From NCBI GenBank assembly GCA_038131795.1, contig JAYPQE010000003.1:1-64000 (forward strand): 64,000 nt of DNA, written 5' to 3'. This stretch comes from Eutrophobius brisbanensis (GTDB lineage Bacteria > Pseudomonadota > Gammaproteobacteria > Eutrophobiales > Eutrophobiaceae). The translations under genes and the position numbers were made by a program. The notes below the pieces were generated by a model. It did not search any database. It saw only the letters and a program-made list of their open reading frames with translations, and was not told where the DNA came from. Below, in pieces: positions 35,938 to 45,236 of the stretch (the first letter of the stretch is position 1; every line of letters starts with the position of its first letter).

Positions 35938-37485
35938 TTGAATATACAGAGTTATGTTGTTGGTGAATGGGTATCGGGAAGTTCAGAGGGGGAAAAGGTC
36001 TTTAATGCCATTAATGGTGAATCGATCGGAGATGTATCAAGTTTGGGCATTGATTTTAAATCTGTTGTTGATTATGCCAGGAAAAAAGGCCAGGCGGGTT
36101 TACGGGAACTTACATTCCATGAACGCGCAGATAAGCTCAAGGCGCTGGCAAAATATCTCACCGATCAAAAAGATAAACTATATGAGATTTCAGCCTGGTC
36201 AGGCGCCACAAAGATAGACAGCTGGGTGGATATTGAAGGCGGTACGGGGACCCTGTTTGCCTACAGCAGCCTTGCCAAAAGCGAGTTGCCTGATAAGAAG
36301 GTAATCGTAGAAGGTGGTATAGAAGGTTTGTCCAAGGAAGGGACCTTTGTGGGTCAACATATACTTACCACCAAACCCGGAGTGGCACTGCATATCAACG
36401 CCTATAACTTTCCCTGCTGGGGGATGCTGGAAAAACTGGCCCCCAGTATCATTGCCGGTATGCCGGTAATTGTGAAACCTGCCACTGTATCGTGTTACCT
36501 CACTGAAGCCATGATGCGTGAAATTGTAAATTCAGGGATTTTGCCTGAGGGATCGGTGCAACTGATTTGTGGCAGTACCGGTGATATATTTGACCATCTA
36601 AATGAACAGGACGTTGTGACCTTTACCGGTTCTGCTTCAACCGGACAGATGCTCAAGTCACACAAGAATATAGTTGCTAATTCCATTCCATTTAATATGG
36701 AAGCGGATTCCTTGAACTGTTGTATTCTGGGGGACACGGTTGAGCCAGGATCTGCCGAGTTTGACTTATATATAAAGGAAATCGTCCGTGAGATGAGTAT
36801 GAAGGCCGGCCAGAAATGTACCGCAATTCGAAGGGCTATAGCCCCGGCCGGTAAAATAGATGCAGTCATGCAGGCCCTTGAGGATCGTTTGAAGAAGACT
36901 GTTATTGGTGACCCTGCAGTAGAAGGCGTGCGCATGGGTGCCCTGGTTGGCAGGGACCAGGTGCAGGATGTCTGGGATAATGTGAATAAACTGGCGGGTG
37001 AGTCAGAGATTGTATACGGCGGTAACAGGGAGTTTGATATTGTCGGTGGTGATTCACAAAAGGGCGCCTTTTTCCCATTAACCCTGTTGCACTGTGATAC
37101 TCCACTTGGCAAGGATACACCCCATTCAGTTGAGGCGTTTGGTCCAGTCTGTACCGTCATGCCCTATAACGGTATTGACGAGGCGGTGGAAATTGCCAGA
37201 TTGGGCAAAGGAAGTCTGGCGGGATCGGTCTTTACTGCGAACACTCGGGAGGCCCGTGACATCATTTTCGGTGCTGCGGCATACCATGGAAGATTGCTGG
37301 TGATAGACGAGTCCTGTGCCAAGGAATCCACCGGACACGGTACTGCCATGCCAAAACTGGTACATGGTGGTCCAGGACGTGCCGGCGGTGGGGAAGAACT
37401 GGGCGGTATCCGCGCAGTGAAACACTATATGCAGCGCACTGCCCTTCAGGGTTCTCCTGAAATGCTGTCCTCCATTACAGATTAA
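35938..37485 (+). CDS. paaZ: PaaZ-type aldehyde dehydrogenase lacking the MaoC domain
   Basis: About 515 residues. The start is TTG 35938, with GGAGA at 35926-35930 seven bases before; an in-frame TTG at 35932 is too close. The sequence follows the aldehyde dehydrogenase half of E. coli PaaZ along its whole length: SGATKIDSWVDIEGG, NAYNFPCWGMLEKLAPS, VTFTGSASTGQM, FNMEADSLNC (catalytic Glu), KAGQKCTAIRRAI (catalytic Cys) and ending HYMQRTALQGSPEML. PaaZ continues there into an oxepin-CoA hydrolase (MaoC) domain of about 150 residues; this one stops. It should oxidise the ring-opened semialdehyde of phenylacetate (or, as BoxD, benzoate) breakdown. Confidence 0.9.
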   Translation: MNIQSYVVGEWVSGSSEGEKVFNAINGESIGDVSSLGIDFKSVVDYARKKGQAGLRELTFHERADKLKALAKYLTDQKDKLYEISAWSGATKIDSWVDIEGGTGTLFAYSSLAKSELPDKKVIVEGGIEGLSKEGTFVGQHILTTKPGVALHINAYNFPCWGMLEKLAPSIIAGMPVIVKPATVSCYLTEAMMREIVNSGILPEGSVQLICGSTGDIFDHLNEQDVVTFTGSASTGQMLKSHKNIVANSIPFNMEADSLNCCILGDTVEPGSAEFDLYIKEIVREMSMKAGQKCTAIRRAIAPAGKIDAVMQALEDRLKKTVIGDPAVEGVRMGALVGRDQVQDVWDNVNKLAGESEIVYGGNREFDIVGGDSQKGAFFPLTLLHCDTPLGKDTPHSVEAFGPVCTVMPYNGIDEAVEIARLGKGSLAGSVFTANTREARDIIFGAAAYHGRLLVIDESCAKESTGHGTAMPKLVHGGPGRAGGGEELGGIRAVKHYMQRTALQGSPEMLSSITD

Positions 37486-37501
37486 TATTGGCCGATATAG
37501 C

Positions 37502-38287
37502 GTGTATCAAACCATCCAATATGAACAGGAGCAGGGATTTGCAACGCTGACCCTGAATCGGCCGGAGCAGTTAAATAGTTTCAACCAGACCATGCATACT
37601 GAAGTCATGGATGTATTTAAAAACCAGTTACCCGGTTCAGGGGTGAGGGCACTATTAATTACCGGAAGTGGAAGGGCATTCTGTTCAGGCCAGGACCTCA
37701 ATGAGCGGAAATTTGATCCAGAAAACCCACCCGATCTCAAGGCATCCCTGGAGAACAATTACAACCCATTGGTGAGGCAAATCACCTCACTTGAGTGTCC
37801 GGTCATTTGCGCTGTAAACGGCATCGCTGCCGGGGCCGGAGTGGGTATAGCCCTTGCCTGTGATATTGTCATGGCAGCAAGGTCAGCAGAATTTATACTT
37901 TCTTTCTCTCGAGTGGGGTTAGGTATGGACTGTGCCAGCAGCTGGAGTTTGCCCAGGTTAATGGGGTTACCCAGGGCCATGGCTGCGGCATTAATAGGTG
38001 ACAGGATCGCAGCCGAGAAGGCTGAACAGTGGGGCATGATATGGAAATGCACGGATGATGATGCGTTGTTAACCGAGGCAAGAAAAATTACGGAATCCAT
38101 GAGTCAAAAACCTACCCTGGCACTGGGAATTATTAAACAGGAATTAAGGTCGGCATTTTCCAATACACTGGAAGAACAACTGGCCCTGGAAGCACAAAAT
38201 CAGCAAATTGCCGGGCGGTCAGAAGACTATTATGAGGGTGTTCAGGCCTTTTTTGAGAAACGGAAACCTGATTTTAAAGGTAAGTAA
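37502..38287 (+). CDS. paaG: Ring-epoxide isomerase / enoyl-CoA hydratase family, PaaG-like
   Basis: 261 residues of the crotonase superfamily, starting at GTG 37502. Blocks: LTLNRPEQLNSFNQ, ITGSGRAFCSGQDLNERKF and VNGIAAGAGVGIALACDIVMAARSA, with the oxyanion-hole glycines, and MDCASSWSLPRLMG, in which Asp replaces the usual second catalytic Glu of hydratases. This is the PaaG pattern: isomerisation of the ring-1,2-epoxide of phenylacetyl-CoA to oxepin-CoA. It follows the PaaZ-type gene by 16 bases and converges on the unknown gene 38296-39222. The paaABCDE epoxidase genes are not in the window. Confidence 0.88.
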   Translation: MYQTIQYEQEQGFATLTLNRPEQLNSFNQTMHTEVMDVFKNQLPGSGVRALLITGSGRAFCSGQDLNERKFDPENPPDLKASLENNYNPLVRQITSLECPVICAVNGIAAGAGVGIALACDIVMAARSAEFILSFSRVGLGMDCASSWSLPRLMGLPRAMAAALIGDRIAAEKAEQWGMIWKCTDDDALLTEARKITESMSQKPTLALGIIKQELRSAFSNTLEEQLALEAQNQQIAGRSEDYYEGVQAFFEKRKPDFKGK

Positions 38288-38295
38288 TGACTGCG

Positions 38296-39222
38296 CTATT
38301 CCGATAATGGAACAGCATATCGTTTTTTAAAAGTATCACAGCGTTCAAGGAAATAGGCGGTTGTGTTTGGCATGGGCATCCGGCTGTTGGAATGACTGAT
38401 GATGATATCTGCCCCATCCTGTATTAACTGCACGCCGCGCTTACCCAGGGCCTGTTCTTTACGAGTACTGTCATCTTTGAGCTTAACTTTTGCTGCATTA
38501 ATCCGATCTGAAGCACCTACAAATTTTGGCCATATTTCAATAATTCTTGAATCACTGCGTATGGTTTCTGTCGCTGACTTCGCGCTTTCACCAAGGTCCT
38601 GAATAATCGAAACCAGGTGGGAAAACAGCCCTGAAGACTTAAAGATTGCACTTAATTTTTCCGTAATGGCATCTATTTCAGTCATGGTCTGTGCAATCTT
38701 GATATAGCGTGATGCATAATATTGTTCGATGGGCATGGAAAACACCTTGAAGGGTTCTCCCCAAAGTTCATCCAGTCCTTCTTTACCAGTATTAGAGCGA
38801 ATATATTTACCGTATTTCAATGCCCCCATAAAGCATCTGCCACATTCCTTGATTAATTCATTTTCATGGTCAACTTTAACCCCCATTTCTTCAAGTTCTA
38901 CCATGTGTGTCAGAATATCAGAGCCGCGATTCATCAATGCCCCGGCAAGCATGGCCGCAAGAACTCGTTTCCTGTATGTATCATCTTCAGCTTCATAGGC
39001 TGAGTGGACTTCATCAAGTCTTTCTCCTGGAGTATTAATTCCTGGTTCAGTGTGATGAAAGACTCGCCTGGTTAATTGATCGATGAGTTGTTTTTTATGG
39101 GTAAGTGTATTGGGGATGTCGTAATAAAGAATCCATTGTCCATCGTAAAAGATTCGATCAACACCATCGATTTTTCGAATCGTGCCATTTGTAACTTGAT
39201 CTAACATTGCCGTAGAAATCAT
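38296..39222 (-). CDS. Hypothetical protein downstream of squalene-hopene cyclase
   Basis: 308 residues, mostly helical, no signal peptide or membrane helix. It contains KIDGVDRIFYDGQWILYYDIP near the N-terminus (as two beta strands), a helical middle with the repeated charged phrases RVLAAMLAGALMNRG and EEMGVKVDHENELIKECGRCFMGALKYGKYI (Cys pair C-GRC), and a Lys/Arg-rich helical C-terminal half. I do not recognise the family. It follows shc by 84 bases in the same direction and may be co-transcribed, but nothing in it points to lipid metabolism. Confidence 0.6.
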   Translation of the reverse strand: MISTAMLDQVTNGTIRKIDGVDRIFYDGQWILYYDIPNTLTHKKQLIDQLTRRVFHHTEPGINTPGERLDEVHSAYEAEDDTYRKRVLAAMLAGALMNRGSDILTHMVELEEMGVKVDHENELIKECGRCFMGALKYGKYIRSNTGKEGLDELWGEPFKVFSMPIEQYYASRYIKIAQTMTEIDAITEKLSAIFKSSGLFSHLVSIIQDLGESAKSATETIRSDSRIIEIWPKFVGASDRINAAKVKLKDDSTRKEQALGKRGVQLIQDGADIIISHSNSRMPMPNTTAYFLERCDTFKKRYAVPLSE

Positions 39223-39306
39223 ATTCAGATAATCGTTTGATTAAAAATAATCAATTTTGTTCTAAAAATTGAATTCATTTAACATTTTTGCGATGGGTAT
39301 CACAGT

Positions 39307-41310
39307 TTAATTGGGTAGATTGATATTTTGATCAGTGATTTTGGACGCAAATGAGGCCTGCTGACGCGTCTGGATCCCGTTTAATTTTGCATAATACTGT
39401 CCAAGAGCCCAGACTGGAAAATACTGACTATAGCCGTGGTAGCGCAGGTAAAATACCCTTGGAAAACCGGTGCCTGTATAGAGGGTTTCCTGCCATCCAT
39501 CTTTTTTCGTGAAAGACTGGATTAAATATTTCACCCCATTTGTCACCGCATCTGAGCGTTCTTCTCCTACCGCGGTTAGACCCAGGATGGCCCACGCAGT
39601 CTGTGACGGCGTGCTGGCACCTTTACCTGCAAGGCTGGGGTCATCGTAGGTATTGCAGTCTTCACCCCAGCCCCCGTCATCATTTTGAATACCTTTTAAC
39701 CAGGATACGGCCTTTTGAATATATGCCTGGTGAGGGTCTTCTGACATACATCCAAGGGCCGCCAGTACAGACCATGTTCCATAGATATAATTGACACCCC
39801 ATCGACCATACCAGCCTCCAAATTCCATCTGGTCTTTTTTCAAAAATGCCAGACCTTTTTGAATTGCTGGAAAATCACGTTTGTATCCCATCATCGTAAA
39901 CATCTCGATACACCGGGCAGTCAGGTCCGCGGTACTGGGGTCCACTAAGGCCCCGTGATCAGCAAAGGGTATATTATTCAAATATTCATAATGATTGTTG
40001 ATATCAAACGCACCCCAACCACCATCACTGTTTTGCATCCCAATAATCCAGTTTTCAGCCTGTTTGAGCAGGGAAAGTTTTTCAGGATCGTTGTGGATGC
40101 CGTGACGTAGCATACACATAATGACCATGGCGGTATCATCAACATCCGGGTAAAAATCATTTTCAAACTGGAATGCCCATATACCACTTTGCAGACCAGG
40201 CGCGCGTCTTGCCCAGTCACCTTTTATGAAAATCTGTTTTTCAAATAACCATTTTATTGAACGAGTGATCGATTCATGATCACTGTTAACACCGGCCTCG
40301 GCGAGGGCGCTTAATGTCAGGCAGGTATCCCACACAGGCGATACACATGGCTGGACATACGTTGTTTCGGTTTTCTCGACCACCAGGTCTTCAATTGCCT
40401 GAATACCGCGCAAAAGGTCAGGATCATCGTCTTTACATTGTCTGAGTTTCAATGCCATCACGGCATTGGCCATGGCAGGGAAGATGGCGCCATTGCCACC
40501 TTCACCCTTCATATGTTCGTGTGTCCAGGCTTCACATTTATCAAGAGAATGAGATCTGATTTTTTCAGGGATGAAATCCTGTACAACTTTAAGTGCCCGA
40601 TCCAGGACAAAAAACAGGCTTTTAACAATATTTTCAGAGGAGATTTTATCTATATGCTTTATATTTAATGGTTCATCTACAAACAACTCTCTCACATCTC
40701 TGTTTTGAGGTAATCGATATACTGGCTTATAAGCCAGAATTATTAGCAATGGGACAATGACACAACGGGACCAGTATGAGACCTTGTCCAGAGAAAAAAA
40801 CCACCAGCCTGGCAGGGAAATAATTTCTGCCGGCATGGCAGGTACCGTATGCCAGGGGAGTTGACCAAGCAACGCCAGAGTAATCCTGGTGAAGACATTA
40901 GAGGATTCTGCCCCACCGTGTTGTAGTATCCAGTCTTTGGACCTGACCATACTGGAGTCATTGAGATCAATTCCAATCAGTTTGAGAGTTAAATAGGCTT
41001 TGACCGTTGCGCTTATATTACCTGGACCATTTTCATACAATGGCCAGCTGCCATTGGGCAACTGTTTGGAAAGAATGTAATTAGAAATCTTTGATTCCTG
41101 GTCCGTGTTACGGTCTTGAAGGATAAATTTCAGCAATACATATTCTGCGGGGATAGTAGTATCTGCCTCCAGCTCATAAACCCAATAGCCATCTTCATAC
41201 TGTTGCTTGAGTAAAATATCGATAGCCTGATTAATGGTTTTAATCACATTATCTCGATTGCTACCTTCAATCTTTTGATCGGTATTGGAGTTTTGACCTG
41301 GAACGAACAT
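39307..41310 (-). CDS. shc: Squalene-hopene cyclase
   Basis: 667 residues, normal for the family, which folds squalene into hopene, the base of membrane hopanoids. The general-acid motif is DVDD (D389-D392). QW-type repeats are many, for example QLPNGSWPLY, QYEDGYWVYELE, DGGWGAFDINNHYE, GGWYGRWGVNYIYG and DGGWGEDCNTYDDP, which is typical of the two alpha-barrel domains. The C-terminal part YTGTGFPRVFYLRYHGYSQYFPVWALGQY matches squalene-hopene cyclases well (given here as overlapping short pieces: TGFPRVFYLRYH, YSQYFPVWAL). A monotopic inner-membrane enzyme. No hpn genes flank it. Confidence 0.95.
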   Translation of the reverse strand: MFVPGQNSNTDQKIEGSNRDNVIKTINQAIDILLKQQYEDGYWVYELEADTTIPAEYVLLKFILQDRNTDQESKISNYILSKQLPNGSWPLYENGPGNISATVKAYLTLKLIGIDLNDSSMVRSKDWILQHGGAESSNVFTRITLALLGQLPWHTVPAMPAEIISLPGWWFFSLDKVSYWSRCVIVPLLIILAYKPVYRLPQNRDVRELFVDEPLNIKHIDKISSENIVKSLFFVLDRALKVVQDFIPEKIRSHSLDKCEAWTHEHMKGEGGNGAIFPAMANAVMALKLRQCKDDDPDLLRGIQAIEDLVVEKTETTYVQPCVSPVWDTCLTLSALAEAGVNSDHESITRSIKWLFEKQIFIKGDWARRAPGLQSGIWAFQFENDFYPDVDDTAMVIMCMLRHGIHNDPEKLSLLKQAENWIIGMQNSDGGWGAFDINNHYEYLNNIPFADHGALVDPSTADLTARCIEMFTMMGYKRDFPAIQKGLAFLKKDQMEFGGWYGRWGVNYIYGTWSVLAALGCMSEDPHQAYIQKAVSWLKGIQNDDGGWGEDCNTYDDPSLAGKGASTPSQTAWAILGLTAVGEERSDAVTNGVKYLIQSFTKKDGWQETLYTGTGFPRVFYLRYHGYSQYFPVWALGQYYAKLNGIQTRQQASFASKITDQNINLPN

Positions 41311-41619
41311 GATTTCTATGGCTCCAGGTAGTTAAATAATCGTAGGGTTTTCATTATCGCAATATGATTGCAGCTGGGCTTAGCATGAAATTAATATAAT
41401 AGATTTTATTACTTTCCAGTATGTTATAGCTGGTACCGTGCAATCCAATAAAGAAATATAGCTTATGTTATTAATACTACAATAAAATATAAATAAATTA
41501 CCATGTAAAACGACAGATTATATATTGCATTGCAACAATTATCAAAATTTAACCCTAATTTGAAATCGAAACGTTAATAGTGATTTAACAATTCAAATTA
41601 CTCATATTGGAGAATGTAA
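41311..41619. promoter_or_regulatory. Divergent intergenic region between shc and the SIMPL gene
   Basis: 309 AT-rich bases without a gene. The promoter of shc (minus) and of the SIMPL gene (plus, ribosome binding site TTGGAGA just before ATG 41620) must lie here. Several TATAAT-like stretches are present (for example near 41395-41400), but AT-richness makes them uninformative. I see no clear hairpin or repeat. Confidence 0.4.
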
Positions 41620-42315
41620 ATGAATAGAATTTTATTTCCTATATTGATCATGGCTATGTTGCCCATTAACACCGTTTGGGCGGATGATGATGTCCTGTTT
41701 AATCAAATCCATATCAATGCCCAGGTAGAAAGGGATGTTGAAAATGATCAACTTGAAGTTTCTATGGCAGTGGAAAAACAGGGAAATAGACCTGAAGATA
41801 TTGCTGCTGAAGTGAATGAAACAATGCAATGGGCCCTGGAACAGGCAGACGGTAACCGCCAGATTGAAGTCAGCACCCGTAGTTACCAGACATTTCCTAT
41901 TTATAAAAACCGTCTGATTGTAGGATGGCGGGCAACGCAGGAATTGTACCTTAAGAGCACTGAAATCACTGACCTTACCGACCTGATCAGAACACTACAG
42001 GAAAGGCTTCAGGTCAAACACATGCAATTTTCACCTGCTCGGGAGTCCCGTGTGGAAATGGAAAATGAATTAATCAGTGAGGCCATGGAGGCATTCAGGC
42101 AGCGCGCAGATATCATCAAGCAGCACATGGATGAAAAACAATATCGAATTGTAAATTTACATGTTAATACCGGTAACACAGGACCTGTGATGTACCGTGA
42201 AGCCATGGTATCCCGGGCAGCAACCATGGACATGGCCATGGAAATGGCACCGGCAGTGGAGGCCGGAACCAGCAAGGTTATCGTGACGGTCTCAGGCTCT
42301 ATTCAGTTTTTTTGA
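41620..42315 (+). CDS. SIMPL (DUF541) domain periplasmic protein
   Basis: 231 residues with a signal peptide (core LFPILIMAMLPINTVWA, cleaved near residue 21). The mature part fits the SIMPL/DUF541 family: an N-terminal strand with VERDVENDQLEVSMAVEKQG, the middle IYKNRLIVGWRATQELYLK, and a C-terminal TSKVIVTVSGSIQFF. Family members such as YggE bind and influence periplasmic or oxidative stress functions, with no certain activity. Its gene ends just before a palindromic repeat element and converges on hemL. Confidence 0.82.
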   Translation: MNRILFPILIMAMLPINTVWADDDVLFNQIHINAQVERDVENDQLEVSMAVEKQGNRPEDIAAEVNETMQWALEQADGNRQIEVSTRSYQTFPIYKNRLIVGWRATQELYLKSTEITDLTDLIRTLQERLQVKHMQFSPARESRVEMENELISEAMEAFRQRADIIKQHMDEKQYRIVNLHVNTGNTGPVMYREAMVSRAATMDMAMEMAPAVEAGTSKVIVTVSGSIQFF

Positions 42316-42320
42316 TATAA

Positions 42321-42442
42321 GCCACAGAGGACACAGAAAAAAAAAGATTAGACAGGATTAACAGGATTGAAAAAGATTTACAGGATAAGAATATTATAAA
42401 AACACAATTTAGAGTTATTCACTCTGTGATCTCTGTGTCCTC
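42321..42442. repeat. MITE-like palindromic element, copy A
   Basis: Left arm GCCACAGAGGACACAGA (42321-42337) and right arm CTCTGTGTCCTC (42431-42442) are inverted, sharing GAGGACACAGA. Between them are spaced copies of the words ACAGGATTA, ACAGGATTG and ACAGGATA. This CCACAGAGGACACAGA...ACAGGATT pattern is one I know as a dispersed non-coding repeat in several proteobacterial genomes. It sits between the converging ends of the SIMPL gene and hemL. A related element is at 54556-54754. Confidence 0.6.
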
Positions 42443-42496
42443 GAATACCAGTTCCTGACGTTTTCTACCGCCTACATACATGTAGGCGTCTGTGAC

Positions 42497-43765
42497 TTAT
42501 AAAGTCTTCATTACCTTTTCTGCACTATCTATGGTCTTCTGAATATCTTCTTCAGTATGGGCTGATGAGACAAACCCTGCCTCAAAGGCGGAAGGGGCAA
42601 GATAAATCCCTTCATCCAGCATGCCATGAAAGAATTGTTTGAAGCGGTCGATATTGCAGGCCATGACCTGTTCAAAGCTTGAAATATTTTCCTGATCTGA
42701 AAAGAACAGACCAAACATTCCACCCACTGCATTAGTGGTAAATGGAATACTATATTCATCGGCAACCAGTTTGAGGCCATTGACCAGTTGGTTGGTTTTC
42801 GTTTCCAGGGCCTGGAAGAACCCCGGCTCACTGATTAGATTTAATGTTGTAAGACCCGCAATCATTGCGATTGGGTTGCCAGACAGGGTCCCGGCCTGGT
42901 AAACCGGTCCGTCCGGGGCAATATGGTCCATAATCTCACATTTCCCGCCAAATGCGCCCACAGGCATCCCGCCACCAATGACTTTGCCAAATATAGTCAG
43001 GTCAGGCTTGATATCGTAAATTTCCTGCGCACCGCCAAGGGCTACCCTGAATCCTGACATCACCTCATCGAAGATCAGGACGATGCCATATTTTGTACAT
43101 AAACTCCTGAGTCCCTGTAGAAACTCATCTGTACCCGGTACACAATTCATATTACCTGCAACGGGTTCTACGATGACACAGGCAATTTCATTTCCCAGTT
43201 CCCTACATAGGGATTCAATCTGGTCCGGGTCATTGTAATTCAGAGTCAGGGTATGCTGGGCCAGGTCCGCAGGTACCCCGGGTGATGTGGGGACTCCCAG
43301 GGTCAGGGCACCTGAACCTGCTTTGACCAGTAGGGAGTCTGCGTGACCGTGGTAACAACCCTCAAACTTGATGATCTTGTCCCGCCCGGTGTAACCCCTG
43401 GCAAGCCGGATGGCACTCATTGCCGCTTCAGTCCCAGAGTTGACCATGCGGATTTTTTCCACACTGGGTACCAGACTGCAAATTTTTTCGGCCATCTGGA
43501 TCTCAATTTCCGTTGGTGCACCAAAGCTTAAGCCGTCCTGCGCCTTATCGATGACCGCCTGGATAACATCTGGGTGGGCATGACCCAATATCATTGGTCC
43601 CCAGGAACCTACGTAATCAATATAGGACTTGTTATTGGAATCATATAAACATGCCCCCATGCCCCGGGAAAAAAATACGGGATCTCCCCCTACACCCTTA
43701 AAGGCCCTGACCGGTGAGTTGACTCCCCCGGGGATAACGTTTTGTGCGCGCTCAAATAGTGTCAT
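42497..43765 (-). CDS. hemL: Glutamate-1-semialdehyde 2,1-aminomutase
   Basis: 422 residues, normal length. It makes 5-aminolevulinate from glutamate-1-semialdehyde in heme synthesis. Diagnostic parts: N-terminal FERAQNVIPGGVNSPVRAF, MVNSGTEAAMSAIRLARG, the block FEGCYHGHADSLLVKAGSG, IFDEVMSGFRVALGGAQ and the PLP lysine in TIFGKVIGGGMPVGAFGG. The gene start overlaps the end of thiE by 14 bases. Its presence beside thiE-thiD is a common gammaproteobacterial arrangement. The upstream gene pair and hemJ further on make this a small heme/thiamine neighbourhood. Confidence 0.96.
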   Translation of the reverse strand: MTLFERAQNVIPGGVNSPVRAFKGVGGDPVFFSRGMGACLYDSNNKSYIDYVGSWGPMILGHAHPDVIQAVIDKAQDGLSFGAPTEIEIQMAEKICSLVPSVEKIRMVNSGTEAAMSAIRLARGYTGRDKIIKFEGCYHGHADSLLVKAGSGALTLGVPTSPGVPADLAQHTLTLNYNDPDQIESLCRELGNEIACVIVEPVAGNMNCVPGTDEFLQGLRSLCTKYGIVLIFDEVMSGFRVALGGAQEIYDIKPDLTIFGKVIGGGMPVGAFGGKCEIMDHIAPDGPVYQAGTLSGNPIAMIAGLTTLNLISEPGFFQALETKTNQLVNGLKLVADEYSIPFTTNAVGGMFGLFFSDQENISSFEQVMACNIDRFKQFFHGMLDEGIYLAPSAFEAGFVSSAHTEEDIQKTIDSAEKVMKTL

Positions 43766-44393
43766 GACAGTGTCTAATTTGTTTGTGAAAATCTGTTATT
43801 ACTTTGTCGGGGTGTTTTGTATGGTAAACGCAGCTGACTACTGCCAGCAAATCAGCCCCGGCCATTAATATGGCCAGGCAATTTTCAGGTGTTATTCCCC
43901 CAATTGCAACCAGCGGCACAGGACAGTCCAGTTTTGCCCTAGTCAGTAAGTCTGGTGATGCCTTTTTAGTATTATGTTTGGTTGTTGTGGCAAACATGGC
44001 ACCAAATGCAAGGTAATCGGCAGAATCCTGATATGCCTGCCTGGCCCTTTTCAGATCATTGTAACACGAGATTCCAATGATCTTGTCTTCGCCCAGTATA
44101 GACCTGGCCTGTTGGCATGAAATGTCATCTTCACCAAGATGGATACCATCACTGTCTATTTCCTGTGCCAGTTCTATATCATCATTAATAATGAACATGG
44201 TTTTATGCACGTTACATAATTCTTTGAGAATTGCGGCCTGTTTGACCTTTTCTTTGAATGGAGTATTTTTTTTTCGATATTGCAGTATAGAAATATTATT
44301 TTTCAGAATGACCTCAGTTTTTTCAACCAATTCTTCAAATTCCAGTGTTTGATCTTCTGTGATGACATAAAGTCCCGGTTGGATTTCAGGCAT
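43752..44393 (-). CDS. thiE: Thiamine-phosphate synthase
   Basis: 213 residues. ThiE joins HMP-PP and thiazole phosphate into thiamine phosphate. Seen: N-terminal GLYVITEDQ, LQYRKKNTPFKEK (the phosphate-contact region), FIINDDIELAQEIDSDGIHLGEDD (typical ThiE block; quoted here as two parts, FIINDDIELA and DGIHLGEDD), IGISCYND and PVPLVAIGGITPEN. It overlaps hemL by 14 bases and lies six bases after thiD, so it is clearly part of one transcript. Confidence 0.95.
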   Translation of the reverse strand: MPEIQPGLYVITEDQTLEFEELVEKTEVILKNNISILQYRKKNTPFKEKVKQAAILKELCNVHKTMFIINDDIELAQEIDSDGIHLGEDDISCQQARSILGEDKIIGISCYNDLKRARQAYQDSADYLAFGAMFATTTKHNTKKASPDLLTRAKLDCPVPLVAIGGITPENCLAILMAGADLLAVVSCVYHTKHPDKVITDFHKQIRHCHDTI

Positions 44394-44399
44394 CGGTTA

Positions 44400-45185
44400 C
44401 TAATCCTGCTGGCGTTGAGGATGAAATTGGCTGTTACCCAGTTGTACCGCACGCTTTAGTGTCTGCAGGGTGTACTCCTGGGCTTTATGCACTGCCGTTG
44501 GGATGTCATTTTCAATTAACAATTCACAGGTGAGGGCTGATGCCAATGTACATCCTGATCCGTGGTAGGTACCTTGTAATTTTTCCCAGACATACTCGAC
44601 AGGGTCGTAGTCCTGTCTGTAAAGGACATTGACAACCTTGTCTGATGCCTGATCGGCCCCGGTAATCAACACATTCCTGCAACCTTTCTCCAATAGTACG
44701 GTTGCAGAATCTGCCAAATTAGATTTACCGCTGAGTGTTAAGGCCTCTTTAATATTAGGGGTAATAATAGTGATCTTTGGTAAGAGGGTATCGAGCAGTG
44801 TTGAAACAATATCATCAGATGATAGGTTTGATCCTGTACCAGAATGCAATACAGGATCAAGAACAACTGGAATGTCATTGGTCTCGCATAGTATGTCATT
44901 GATCTCATGTACCAGTAGATCACTTCCTATTAGCCCGATTTTACATGCATCAATTTTTATATCGGCAAGCAGCAGTTCAGCTTGTTTTCTAAATACCATC
45001 GGGTTTTGAGGTAAAATAGACTCAAATTTTCCGGTATTTTGTGCGGTCAGAGCAGTAATCACAGATACACAGTGGTTATGGTAGGAATTGACTGTTTCCA
45101 TGTCTGCCTGGATACCGGCTGCTCCACTGGGATCATGGGCGGACACGGACAGTATTACAGGTCGTTTACTTTTAACTGGTAACAT
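44400..45185 (-). CDS. thiD: Hydroxymethylpyrimidine/phosphomethylpyrimidine kinase
   Basis: 261 residues of the ribokinase-like fold. N-terminal VLSVSAHDPSGAAGIQADMET and the ITALTAQNTGKF segment, DPVLHSGTGSNL, and the anion hole/base region in KLQGTYHGSGCTLASAL. It phosphorylates HMP twice in thiamine synthesis. It is the first gene of the thiD-thiE-hemL unit. No TPP riboswitch motif was found in the 51 bases to the upstream pseudogene or inside it, so TPP control at this site is not supported. Confidence 0.95.
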   Translation of the reverse strand: MLPVKSKRPVILSVSAHDPSGAAGIQADMETVNSYHNHCVSVITALTAQNTGKFESILPQNPMVFRKQAELLLADIKIDACKIGLIGSDLLVHEINDILCETNDIPVVLDPVLHSGTGSNLSSDDIVSTLLDTLLPKITIITPNIKEALTLSGKSNLADSATVLLEKGCRNVLITGADQASDKVVNVLYRQDYDPVEYVWEKLQGTYHGSGCTLASALTCELLIENDIPTAVHKAQEYTLQTLKRAVQLGNSQFHPQRQQD

Positions 45186-45236
45186 CTAACTGACTATTAA
45201 TTGGAATATGATGGTCTAAGTATGGAGGAAAATGGA

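Noticed and set aside
45186..45236. TPP riboswitch before thiD
   Set aside because: Only 51 bases separate thiD from the rubredoxin pseudogene, and none of the conserved TPP core words were seen there.
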